Assembly (NCBI GenBank): GCA_027946365.1
Contig: JAPEUQ010000006.1
Coordinates: forward strand, 682,001-746,000
Source of the DNA: Kalmusia sp. IMI 367209
Lineage: Eukaryota; Ascomycota; Dothideomycetes; Pleosporales; Didymosphaeriaceae
Length of the DNA: 64,000 nt
Direction: 5' to 3'
How positions within the stretch are numbered: the first letter of the stretch is position 1; each line of letters opens with the position of its first letter. Shown here one piece after another: positions 1 to 9,148 of the stretch. The translations under genes and the position numbers were made by a program. The notes below the pieces were generated by a model that was not told where the DNA came from, did no database searches, and saw only the letters and a list, made by a program, of their open reading frames with translations.

Positions 1-2
1 CA

Positions 3-728
3 CTGTCGGATGCTGGCTACCACGTCCTCGCCCCAGACTACCGCGGTGCAGGTAAATCCTCAAAGCCCCTCACAGGCTACACCAAATCTCAGCTTGCCGA
101 AGACCTTCATATTCTTCTACATGTGAATCTAGGCATCAAAGAGAAAGTGCACATTGTAGGCCACGATATCGGCGGCATGATCGCCTGGGCATACGCAGCG
201 CGGTACCCAGACGATGTTGCGAGTCTGAACTGGGGCGAGTGTCCGCTGCCCGGAACTCAATTCTACGCGGACATCAAAGGAACCACGGATGTGTTTCATT
301 TTGTATTCCATCAAATTCTGGATCTGCCTGAGGCGCTGATTGCAGGGAGAGAGAGGCTGTACCTGCAGCACTTCTTTGAAAAGATGTGTGTGAATAGTGG
401 TTTTGTGACTGGGGAGGATTTAGATGAGTACACAAGGGCATATCAGCAGCCGGGGGCGATTAGGGCGGGGTTGGAGGTGTATAGGGCTTTTGAAAAAGAT
501 GCAGAGGAGAATAGGGATATTTTGCAGGAGAAGGGGAAGGTCAAGGTTAGGAGTGTGGGGATGTTTGGGGCTGGGTCCTTTTTAAAGCCGAGAGCGAAGG
601 GGATGGTGCAGGAAGTCGTTGAGACCGATCGTGATATTATTACGGTGGAGGATGCTGGACATTACATTGCTGAGGAGAATTCGGGAGGTTTTGTTGATGG
701 TGTGTTAAATTTCATTGGGGGAATTTGA
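3..728 (+). CDS. alpha/beta hydrolase, epoxide hydrolase-like (5' end outside window)
   Basis: The frame is open from base 3 to the TGA at 726-728, so the N-terminus lies upstream of the window. The visible part carries the family's P-D-Y-R-G-x-G segment (around base 38), then the nucleophile elbow GHDIGG, whose Asp nucleophile is typical of epoxide hydrolases and haloalkane dehalogenases rather than Ser esterases. Near the end the segment DAGHYIAEEN supplies the catalytic His. A soluble enzyme opening epoxides or a related ester/dehalogenase activity is expected from the family; the substrate cannot be read from the sequence. The HGxP oxyanion motif must lie in the missing part. A GTG at 123 could be mistaken for a start, but homology runs well upstream of it. 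Confidence 0.85.
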   Translation: MSDAGYHVLAPDYRGAGKSSKPLTGYTKSQLAEDLHILLHVNLGIKEKVHIVGHDIGGMIAWAYAARYPDDVASLNWGECPLPGTQFYADIKGTTDVFHFVFHQILDLPEALIAGRERLYLQHFFEKMCVNSGFVTGEDLDEYTRAYQQPGAIRAGLEVYRAFEKDAEENRDILQEKGKVKVRSVGMFGAGSFLKPRAKGMVQEVVETDRDIITVEDAGHYIAEENSGGFVDGVLNFIGGI

Positions 729-1883
729 GCGGAACTGTAGGAGTAGCATACTTTCATGCTAGGTACGCGAGCTGCGATGTAGGAGCACATGACTCGGATA
801 GTGGAGAGACAATTCGTTGTCATCAGTGACCCACTCATCTTGCATGATCCTTCCGAGCTCGGACGCACTATTCCGACTGTATTGTGGTGAGTGCGCTGAC
901 TGTACAAGCACCCAAGACCCATCGTCGAAAACTCAACAACCCGACATCGTAACAGCTAGCAAATTTCCCAAGCGGTAGTCTCCATTCTCGCGCAACTCCG
1001 TATCTATTCAGGTTAGCCACGCTACCGTATGCACGCGATCGTCATCCTCATTACCAATATAAGCGCCAATTAGCGAAAGTACGAAGTCCATATTAGCCTA
1101 TGCATTCCCATATACGTCGTAGCATACTAACCGAACCAGCCGAGCTCGTTACACATCAGCAAACACGCAAACACTTTGAGAAAGTCAGCTGTGCATAGAA
1201 AAAATGCAAGATATCGTATTTCTACCGGCTCGCATCCACACAGTCGGTGCGATCAACACGTGTTGATAACGGTAACAGTCGCTGAGGACCGGGTAAGAGC
1301 AAGTTGACCGCCAATAATAACGCCACCTCCACGATTCAACAGGCGGATTCTGGGAGATTACCTGGATTGTCGGTATACGATGTTGGACAAGATACCGGTG
1401 CCTGCAGATACGAACTGCCGTGCCTTTTAGAGTGAAGGGCGTCTGAAGAGGAAGTGATATGACGTTTTTTGTATCCTCATTTAGCAACTAAGGGCATTCT
1501 GCGTTAGAAACTGTTTTCCTGGATAGTCTCAGGGCGATTCTTGAAAGCCGTTGGAGCTTTGGCCAAGATGCTGGGTCCGTAGGGGAGGTACATCTTGGCG
1601 ACGGATTCTTCCATGATATCGGCTTTGCGTTGACGGCTATTGGTGCTTGAGGTGGAACGAAGGTCCCTTCTCAATAGCCAGGAGGAATTAGGCATTCGGT
1701 CTTCCCGAGCAGCTCGTATTCACAGCTTGTGCAGCATTGAAAGAAGGCCAGCATATACGTCATTGTGGAGGTTTCTAAGAGTCCGCAGAGGGTCATGAAA
1801 GATAAGAAGTGCTCGAAGTCCTTCGAAAGGGTTGAACAGGCACTGTGCGCTGATTTGTTCTGCGCTACTGTCCATATTTCGAC
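729..1883. other. intergenic, no supported gene
   Basis: About 1.15 kb between the hydrolase stop and the oxidoreductase start. Only short open frames occur, for example minus-strand frames near 1185-1487 and 1504-1695, with no recognisable family motif. It should contain the promoter of the downstream gene, but no convincing TATA element was picked out. Confidence 0.5.
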
Positions 1884-3426
1884 ATGTTGTCCATTTTCAT
1901 CTCATCAGTTGTGCTCAGCTTCGCGAGGTTGGCCCTCGCCGACACGTGCTCAGAGGTTGAAGCTCTCCGCTATATCAATGTCACTCGCGCGCTCGACCTT
2001 GCCTACATCGAAGAGCAAACGCAGTACTGGTCTACTTCGTGCTCGGCGCTGCTGCCGTCGTGCATCATCTTTCCCAAATCGACTGAAGAAGTCTCCACTG
2101 TTGTCAAGATCCTCGCCGCCACTAATGAGCGGTTTGCAGTCAAGTCAGGCGGCCACAATCCGAACAATGGTTTCTCTAGTGTGGATGGTGGGCCTTTGAT
2201 CGTAACAGAGCACCTAGACCAGGCAAACTTGAACCAGGCCACTGGTGTCATCGACGTGGGACCGGGTAATCGGCTTGATGGAATCGCAGCAAAACTACAG
2301 GGAAGTGGGTGGACGTTTGTGGGTGGAAGAATCGGCAATACAGGAGTAGGCGGTCTGGTACTTGGTGGGGGATTGTCGTACATGTCGGCACAGTACGGTT
2401 GGGCCGCAAGCCAGGTCCTCGAGTATGAGATCGTCTTCGCGAACGGAACCATCGGTCATGTCAACAAGGACAACTATCCCAATCTCTTCAAGGCACTGAA
2501 GGGAGGCGGCAACAATTTTGGCATCATTACAAATTATAGGTTAGTGGCCCAAAATATGCACAGTATGCAACCAGTAAACTTACCCTTTCCTTAGGCTGCA
2601 GGGACACCCGCAAGGCAATGTATGGGGAGGAAACCTGGTGTACCTGAGAACGCCAGCTAAGGATAAGAAGTTGCTCAAGGCGGTGCGTGACTTTACTGAG
2701 TACAACACCGACCCCAAGGCAGCTGTTATCGTGACGGCCGAGCGTACAAACGTCAACGTGGTGGATTCGTGGATCATCTTCCTCTTTTACGACGGACCAA
2801 CTCCCCCGGCTGGAAAGTTTGCTAATTTCACGGACATCAATCCGTTGCTCGACACCACAAGAACGCGCACGTACGCAGACCTAATGGCCTTAAGCAACTG
2901 GGTCGTCCTGAAAGGCGAAGTCGTAGATATCGCCACGGAGACTATACCAATACCCTCTGCCGAAGACGAAGAAAAGGTTATGGAAGGGCTGCACAACCAC
3001 TGGAGGAATATAACTGACACTACGCTGCTTGAGCCGGGCATAGTCGCATCCATCGCCTGGCAGCCGTTCCCGAAAGCCATCGCTCGCGAAGCCCGTGCGC
3101 GCAGTCCGGATCTTATCGATGCAGATGATTCCGTCCATCGCATCATCATCGAGATGAACTATGCTTTCACGCTGCAGCCAAGTTACGACAAAATGGCCGA
3201 CACTATGGAAGCGACGTACGGCGGCGTACGCGAAAGAGTCGTGGGGTGGCAGAGCGATGGAACGCTCCCACAAAGCTACAATCCGATCTTCATGAATTAC
3301 GGATTTTTTCGTCAGGACTACTTTGGAAGGCTCAAACCGGAGAATAGGGCGCTGGCTAAGAAGATACAAGATGAAGTGGACCCACAAGGACTCTTTAGGA
3401 CGAGGACTGGGGGGTGGAGGCCTTAA
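1884..3426 (+). CDS. secreted FAD-linked oxidoreductase (BBE / PCMH type)
   Basis: Two exons, 1884-2539 and 2595-3426, flank a 55-nt intron (gttagt...ccttag) that restores the frame exactly and gives about 495 aa. Residues 1-19 look like a signal peptide (hydrophobic, ending L-A-L-A before D-T-C). The PCMH FAD-binding domain is clear: SGGHNPNNG contains the His that in this family is covalently bound to the FAD 8-alpha position, followed by GGRIGNTGVGGLVLGGGLSY. The C-terminal berberine-bridge-like tail has NYGFFRQDYFG and DPQGLF. Members oxidise alcohols, sugars or alkaloid-like amines with O2; the substrate here is unknown. It lies next to an alpha/beta hydrolase and is followed at 6.4 kb by a second flavoenzyme. 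An upstream overlapping frame at 1765-2199 is a shadow. Confidence 0.9.
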
Positions 3427-3828
3427 CAAGTAGTTTCCTTGTTGGATTCATCTTTAGTCGAGGCACTACTGTACAAGGTTCCATTTGGTAGCCTTTGAGA
3501 TGCACTTCAAGCTGGCTTGAGCTGGTGATGATAGGTAATAGGATCAGGGTCAAGGAAAGGGAACGAGAGCATTGGCAGTACTGATAGGGTACAATGTATG
3601 GAAAGGATAAGCAATCACCGCACAATCAACGTTTCTAAAATTTTAGTGTACCGTGAGTAGGTGTCTGAGACTGTAACATTCGACTTGTCATTTGTCTAGC
3701 TTCAGATAGCTTAGCGTCAGCGCTAAATGGCTTGGCAATCAGTGTCCCTCACTGTGTAACTCATTTCGATAGCCTGATCATATCACCAATGTACTCACTG
3801 ACTATTGAAACTATTCGCTACCATCAAA
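3427..3828. other. intergenic
   Basis: About 400 bases between the oxidoreductase stop and the next ATG. No recognisable element was seen apart from its presumed role as terminator and promoter. Confidence 0.4.
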
Positions 3829-5316
3829 ATGATGAAACGAAAAGCGAGTTCCCCTGACAAGGTAATTCCATCACCAAAAAAGAGGCAAACGGGTGAGGCA
3901 ATCAAGAGACATTTGATGGAGGAGCTGAGACCTCAGGGAGAGAAAGATGAATGGAGAGACAGCGCGATATCGCTATATGCCAATCAAGTCTATCACCTGA
4001 TGAACGGGCATTGGAAGCTGCATCCATACCAAGTGAAGAGCCAGTTTGGGGACATGGCAATCAATGAAGTATGGGTTTTTGATCGACTGCTAAAATGGCA
4101 AGAATGGCAAGTGGAACACCAAGCGGAGACGGAGTGGAAAATAGTTTTCCATTTCTTGGAGACGGCAAAAGGCTGTTCATCTAGCTGGATGCAGGACCAT
4201 TTCTCTGAAGCCTTTGACAAATTAATTGCTCACCAGAGAAGAGAAGCGAGCGTCGTTATGGATGAGCCCACCAACAGCGACCATGCCTACAGACGTGTCA
4301 GGCATGCCTCCAATCCTCTGATATCTACGAATGACGATACTCTTGCGAACACTGTCCGACCCCAGACTACTACGATCGCACGCGCATCTCAGAGTACTAC
4401 ACGCTCATCATCATCTCCGTCCAGTACCCTGGGCCAACATCTGCAATCTATGTCTAATGATAATCGGAACTTTTCTGAACCTCCAATGCCGCCTTCGCCC
4501 TACACTTCTCCCCACCCTTTGTCGACATCTCTGTCGACAGCACGAGACGAAGATCCAACAATGAACGCGATACCGCGCCTAATCCACGAACTGAAATCAC
4601 CTTCATCGATCAGTACGCATGCTTTATACTCTATTTTAGATATATTACTTGCAAATCGAACATTCAACGATCCCGAATTGTCTCCCGAACAAGTCACTGA
4701 TTTACGCGGAATCGAAATACTTGATCTGTACGAGATGCTTCATCCATCATCTACCGGAGGGAGTCTTGGCAATGATGACAGGGCCACTGATTTCGATGCC
4801 GAGATTCGTTCGTGGAGTCCTTCGAAGATTCCCCTCGTCGATGGTACCACCACTTTCCTTCTCCCATTCAACAATCCGGCCAGAGGTCGGTTCATTCTTT
4901 ACATTTTGTCAGTAGAAAAGAAGCGGTGCGTAGTCGTCCATACGGAGGAGATGAAAGAAGATGAAATTCTCATGAAAGTTCTGCCGACAAAGCTCACCGT
5001 AGCTGTTAATTCACAAAACGCACACTGGACCGTTGTGCCTTGGCTCTGGTACCCCGGAAGAGACGTCAAAAAGGAAGACCTTGGAATTCAAATGGTCGTG
5101 TATTGCTTGTGGGCTGTTGGGTCTCATCGCGATATCAGAGATATTGAAAAGAAGGTATTAGGCGGTCTGAACGATTTGGCAGAGCATGATGACTCGGGAG
5201 AGAATATCTGGGTGACATCGGAGGTCGATACAGGCTTCTGGAGAGCTTTGTTGGCCACTACATTTGACCAGGATGCCGGGATAAAACACTTCGACGACTG
5301 GGTTACCGGGAAATGA
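3829..5316 (+). CDS. unrecognised protein; possible degenerate Ulp1/C48-like domain
   Basis: This intronless frame of 495 aa starts at the ATG-ATG-AAA at 3829. The N-terminus is basic and nuclear-looking (MMKRKASS, SPKKRQTG), residues about 170-260 are Ser/Thr/Pro-rich and probably disordered, and the C-terminal third is globular. That part has FLLPFNN, then NAHWTVVP and PGRDVKKEDLGIQ, which resembles the order of P-x-N, H-W and Q-x(n)-D-C-G motifs of Ulp1/SENP cysteine proteases. Here the usual Gln and catalytic Cys positions would read Arg and Leu, so any such domain would be inactive. This assignment is a weak inference. The TGA at 5314 is the only break before the same frame runs on to 5985, so this may be the first part of one gene of about 718 codons. 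Confidence 0.6.
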   Translation: MMKRKASSPDKVIPSPKKRQTGEAIKRHLMEELRPQGEKDEWRDSAISLYANQVYHLMNGHWKLHPYQVKSQFGDMAINEVWVFDRLLKWQEWQVEHQAETEWKIVFHFLETAKGCSSSWMQDHFSEAFDKLIAHQRREASVVMDEPTNSDHAYRRVRHASNPLISTNDDTLANTVRPQTTTIARASQSTTRSSSSPSSTLGQHLQSMSNDNRNFSEPPMPPSPYTSPHPLSTSLSTARDEDPTMNAIPRLIHELKSPSSISTHALYSILDILLANRTFNDPELSPEQVTDLRGIEILDLYEMLHPSSTGGSLGNDDRATDFDAEIRSWSPSKIPLVDGTTTFLLPFNNPARGRFILYILSVEKKRCVVVHTEEMKEDEILMKVLPTKLTVAVNSQNAHWTVVPWLWYPGRDVKKEDLGIQMVVYCLWAVGSHRDIRDIEKKVLGGLNDLAEHDDSGENIWVTSEVDTGFWRALLATTFDQDAGIKHFDDWVTGK

Positions 5317-5985
5317 TGCTCCCATATCAGGACTGCCTTTGCTGACGATGAAGATCCACAATATGAACATCTATCGCATTTCATGCCCATTCATAAAGAA
5401 TTGAAAAAGAAGGGCCAGCTTCAGTCAAAAATCCAAAGAGCGCTCAATTTTCAGATGGTGAAGGCGAGGGAATGGTTCGAAAGACTGGGTAACAGAACAG
5501 GCAGATGGCTTGAATTCCTGCAGGACCAAAACGCTAAGGAAGAGGAAGTCAACCCTGACAAGTTCAAACAAGCGTTCGATGCGATAGACCTTGTCTGCCT
5601 TGGCAGTGTTTTTTGTGATCCTGATGCCGACCCGTTCAGTCACAAACTGATTCGAGATGCCCGAGAGCTATTCGGAAAAAGAGCAGAACAGGTGCGTCGA
5701 AAGAGGGTGGACAAATTTGAGGCACGAAAACGGAACGCAGAAAGACTTTTGAGCACATACGGGCGCTTCAATCAAGCTCTCGATATAGCCATGTCATTTC
5801 TGCAGAAATCAGAGACCATCATCGCTCAAGAAATCCAGAGCCAGAAAGCTTTATTACTTCGCGCAAAAGATGAAGATTTGGCTAGAATCGAAGCTCTTAG
5901 AGAGGACGTGTTGAGGGCTGAAAAGAAGATACATCAGCTACACGATGAAATCAAAGCTCCAGGAACTTTCGTAGTGGAGGAGTGA
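5317..5985 (+). CDS. in-frame continuation of the preceding gene: basic coiled-coil region
   Basis: The frame of the upstream gene stays open for 222 codons after its TGA, up to the stop at 5983-5985; the first ATG in this stretch is 5383. The translated segment is rich in Lys, Arg, Glu and Gln. From about 5690 it shows heptad-like helices (LLRAKDEDLARIEALRED, VLRAEKKIHQLHDEI) typical of a coiled coil. No enzymatic motif is visible. Common strand, frame and style argue that this is the C-terminal part of the upstream protein, separated by a nonsense change, a sequencing error or an intron not recognised here. Nearby GT/AG pairs either break the frame or lack a branch point. It could also be a separate short gene starting at 5383. 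Confidence 0.5.
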   Translation, partial: CSHIRTAFADDEDPQYEHLSHFMPIHKELKKKGQLQSKIQRALNFQMVKAREWFERLGNRTGRWLEFLQDQNAKEEEVNPDKFKQAFDAIDLVCLGSVFCDPDADPFSHKLIRDARELFGKRAEQVRRKRVDKFEARKRNAERLLSTYGRFNQALDIAMSFLQKSETIIAQEIQSQKALLLRAKDEDLARIEALREDVLRAEKKIHQLHDEIKAPGTFVVEE

Positions 5986-6430
5986 AGCCGCACCATTTGG
6001 CAGTAGCTGGAGCTTGCTACTTTGAGCGCAGTCGAAAGCCACAATCAAGACTAAGCGGGATCGGCACTACCTGCGGTTACTTTTGTCCTTGCTAGCATAG
6101 GTGGAGAATGCTTTGTAGCGAAATGGCGATCGGTGAGCGCTACAATAGCTTGGGACTAAGTTTAAGGGGATTTGTGTTACAACTGTGTAGTGGAGACCCC
6201 ACCCACGTGATGCGGGGCTGTCTACGGTTAATTGTTCTATGAGAGCACGCGCTCCTTACTTTTCTTTATCTCAACATTAATTATCCAGTATTGTTATCTT
6301 CAACAGTGCACTCCACGACGGATGCGTGACTACGAATTTCGGTTTTGTGTCGACAACATCATCACTTTAGCAGTGTGCATCTACGAATATAGATCCCCTG
6401 TGTCAAATTTGCCTTACTCGCCCTTCCAAT
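5986..6430. other. intergenic, promoter of the FAD monooxygenase
   Basis: About 445 bases without coding signal between two plus-strand genes. No specific element could be named. Confidence 0.4.
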
Positions 6431-7691
6431 ATGAGTGTCTCCTCACCATCAAAGCCGTTCAATCTTGCCATCGTCGGCGGTGGGATTTCTGGTCTGGTTC
6501 TCGCGATTGCGCTGCAAAAACAAAACATACCGATCACCGTATACGAAAGCGCTGCCTCTTTCGGTGAGATTGGAGCAGGAGTAGGCTTCGAGTCGAACTT
6601 TGTACGCACCATGGAGCTTATTTCGCCCGGGATCAAGGACGGATTTCTGCGTTGTAGTAAAAATGTTGAAACGGAGCCGCCAAAATGGTTTGACGTGCAG
6701 ATTGGTGACACCAGGAAAGTCGATGAAGAAGGCTACGTTCACGAAAAGGGCGGCAAGAAAATCAAGCTTGGAGAAACAATATTCACGATACCCGCAAGAA
6801 GAGGCCCCAGAGGTGGCGTACACCGTGCCCACTTCCTTGACGAACTTATCAAACTACTCCCACAACATATCGCCCAATTTAGGAAAAAGCTCGTCGATGT
6901 CACCGAGGCAGCCGACGGCGATGCGATGCTACACTTCGCGGATGGCACGACGGCACAGCACACCGCTGTGATTGGTTGCGATGGTATCAAATCCCGAACG
7001 CGAGAGCTCGTTCTCGGCAAAGAGGAGGCACGCCCAAGATTCTCCGGAAAATATGCATACAGGGGCATATTTCCTATGCAGAAGGCGGTCGAATTTTTGG
7101 GCGAAGAAGAGCCGAGAACGCCGCAAATGTACTGCGGTTACAAAGGCCATGTGCTGACCTTCCCAATCGCCAATGGTACGATTTTTAATGGTATAGCGCC
7201 CTTATTATTTAGAATCGTCAAGGATGCTAACAGCAAGTACAGTGGTAGGATTCAGCTCAAGGGCCGAGTGGAAAGATCCTGAGTGGGTAGTGAAGACATC
7301 CAGAGAAGACATGCTTGCAGATTACGCTGACTGGACCGATAAAGTCAAAGACATCATCACTAACGTCAAAAATCCAGATATATGGGCACTTTTCAACCAT
7401 GTCCCTGCTCGCACGTTCTACCAATCACGGCCGCGCATATGCCTGCTAGGAGATGCCGCTCACGCCACTACGCCGCACCAAGGTTCCGGGGCGGGAATGT
7501 GCGTCGAAGATTGCTACATGCTTGGCGAGCTACTAGGGGAGGTTTCGGATGCAAACCAGCTAGAGAAGGCGTTTCGTGCTTACGATGCAGTGAGACGCCC
7601 TAGAGCTCTAAGATTAGTCGAGACCAGTCGAGAGGCGGGGATGTTGTGGGAGCTTGAGGGGCCAGAAGGGGATGATCTCAATGCTTTTTGA
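6431..7691 (+). CDS. FAD-dependent monooxygenase (salicylate hydroxylase-like), C-terminal frameshift
   Basis: Exons 6431-7190 and 7243-7691 flank a 52-nt intron (gtatag...gtacag, branch gctaac); 402 aa as read. The three flavoprotein hydroxylase signatures are present: the Rossmann motif AIVGGGISGLVLAIAL near residue 13, the DG motif AVIGCDGIKSRTRE, and the GD motif RICLLGDAAHATTPHQGSGAG. Such enzymes hydroxylate aromatic rings with NAD(P)H and O2. The frame stops at 7689-7691 just after a run of five T. One base out of register it continues to a TAG at 7777-7779 and encodes MDWIWKHDIQADLERARE, the usual C-terminal helix of this family. About 25 residues are therefore lost through a one-base insertion or a base-calling error in the T run. 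The gene converges on a rhodopsin-like gene. Confidence 0.88.
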
Positions 7692-7901
7692 GAAAAACGC
7701 GTGCTCGAGAATGGATTGGATATGGAAGCACGATATTCAAGCGGACCTTGAAAGAGCCCGGGAGTTGCTACGAGCATAGGTTGGCCATATCATCCGACCT
7801 CTACTCCATATCTTCGCATACAAAAGAGCGCAGCTCTCAACGCTACGCTCCCAGCTGCAGCTACGTGCAGCAGAATTTAACTAAGTATGGCTTCTACCCT
7901 C

Positions 7902-9148
7902 TCAATCTCGTGTTATCTTGACATCCTTTGTCACCGTGATCCCCTCAAAAATTCTCTCCTGCGACTCGCTCCTCGACACCAACGTGACCACCGCCTCAGC
8001 ACCCCCTCCTTTCCTTCCCCCCTTGAGCGCATCCAAATGGAAACTCCCCACCTGGCTCTTCCCCCTCGACATTTTGCCTCCCATACTTCCAGTCCCATAT
8101 CGCCCATACTGATTGTAACCCGCACTGCTCCCCTTTCGACTCCGCCACTTCTGTGGCCACATCAGGCTGATCGTGCGGCGCAAGCTAATCAGACACGCGC
8201 AGATGACGCCGACAGCAGCCTCAATAAAAGACCATAGATTTGTGGGCGCGGACTCCCAGGTGGGCTCTTTGAGCTTAAGGGTTTGCGGAAGGGTAGCCAT
8301 GCGCAGTGTGGTGATGAGGCAGATGAAGAAACCGATGCTGAAAAGGACAACAAGGCCGACGCGATTGCCGAGGGACATGTTGAGCTTCATGATCAAGGGA
8401 AGGGGAAGGAAGAAGATGATGAGGTCGGTGAGCAAATTAGAGATAGCGTTCGACCAGCTATGATAGTTAGCGTGTGAGCTGTCTTAGGGCTTGGGGGATT
8501 GGGAGCAGAACATACCGATGCCATGCGAAGTTTATACAAGTTCCTGGGATTGTGCGATCGTAGACCCGGGCGATGGGACTGCATTGGAATATACCAGCAA
8601 AGAGGTAGGAAATCGTCCAGACGCCGCTGACGCCCATCATGAACAAGCACATTTTGCGAAACCCAGCAATAGGGAAGACGCGGTAGTATAGCATGAGGAA
8701 TGCGAACTTGTTCATTCCGTTTGTAAGAGTGTAGAACTGGACTGTGAGGTAGAAATACTGCAAAGACAATCAGTTAGCAAAGAATTACGTCTCGCGAGTT
8801 CTGACCTAAGCATCGCTCACCTTGAGTGCTTGTCGAACGCTGCCACCTGTTCTGATGATATCCGTTACGTGCATGCCGAAGCCATAGTGCGTTGATGTGA
8901 ATACCATGGCTGCGAAAAGCATAAGAAAAACCTGGCTAGTCAACATCGCAATCTTCATGTTCAGGATTCGTAAATCTTACAGTCGAGGCAATAACGAACG
9001 CATCTTCAAGACCGAACCAGCCGCGATTCTGCCATGTCGTTGTCATACGCATTGCCAGCAACACGAGAGCCATAGCAGACAGCGAGATCGACACCCATCT
9101 TAGATCGCGCTGCTCGTTGGCATACGCGGAGAAGATGACGGTGACCAT
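7902..9148 (-). CDS. rhodopsin-like 7TM integral membrane protein (fungal SAT4/PTH11-type core)
   Basis: Four exons on the minus strand, 9148-8981, 8931-8821, 8757-8516 and 8457-7902, with introns of 49, 63 and 58 nt; all junctions keep the frame, giving 358 aa. Hydrophobic segments alternate with conserved features of the fungal rhodopsin-like domain: GLEDAFV after the first helix pair, FYTLTNGMNKFAFLMLYYRVF, a Cys in the loop CSPIARVYD followed by GTCINFAWHRW, and LLTDLIIFFLPLPLIMKL. Protein family members sit in the plasma membrane; some act as PTH11-like receptors, but the ligand and role here are unknown. Unlike the receptor at 61.7 kb it has no CFEM domain. The C-terminal tail of about 75 residues is basic and rich in Gly and Ser. 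It converges on the FAD monooxygenase. Confidence 0.85.

Noticed and set aside
1504..1695. Minus-strand frame of 63 codons in the first intergenic region
   Set aside because: Its end looked protein-like, but it could not be extended by splicing or linked to a family.
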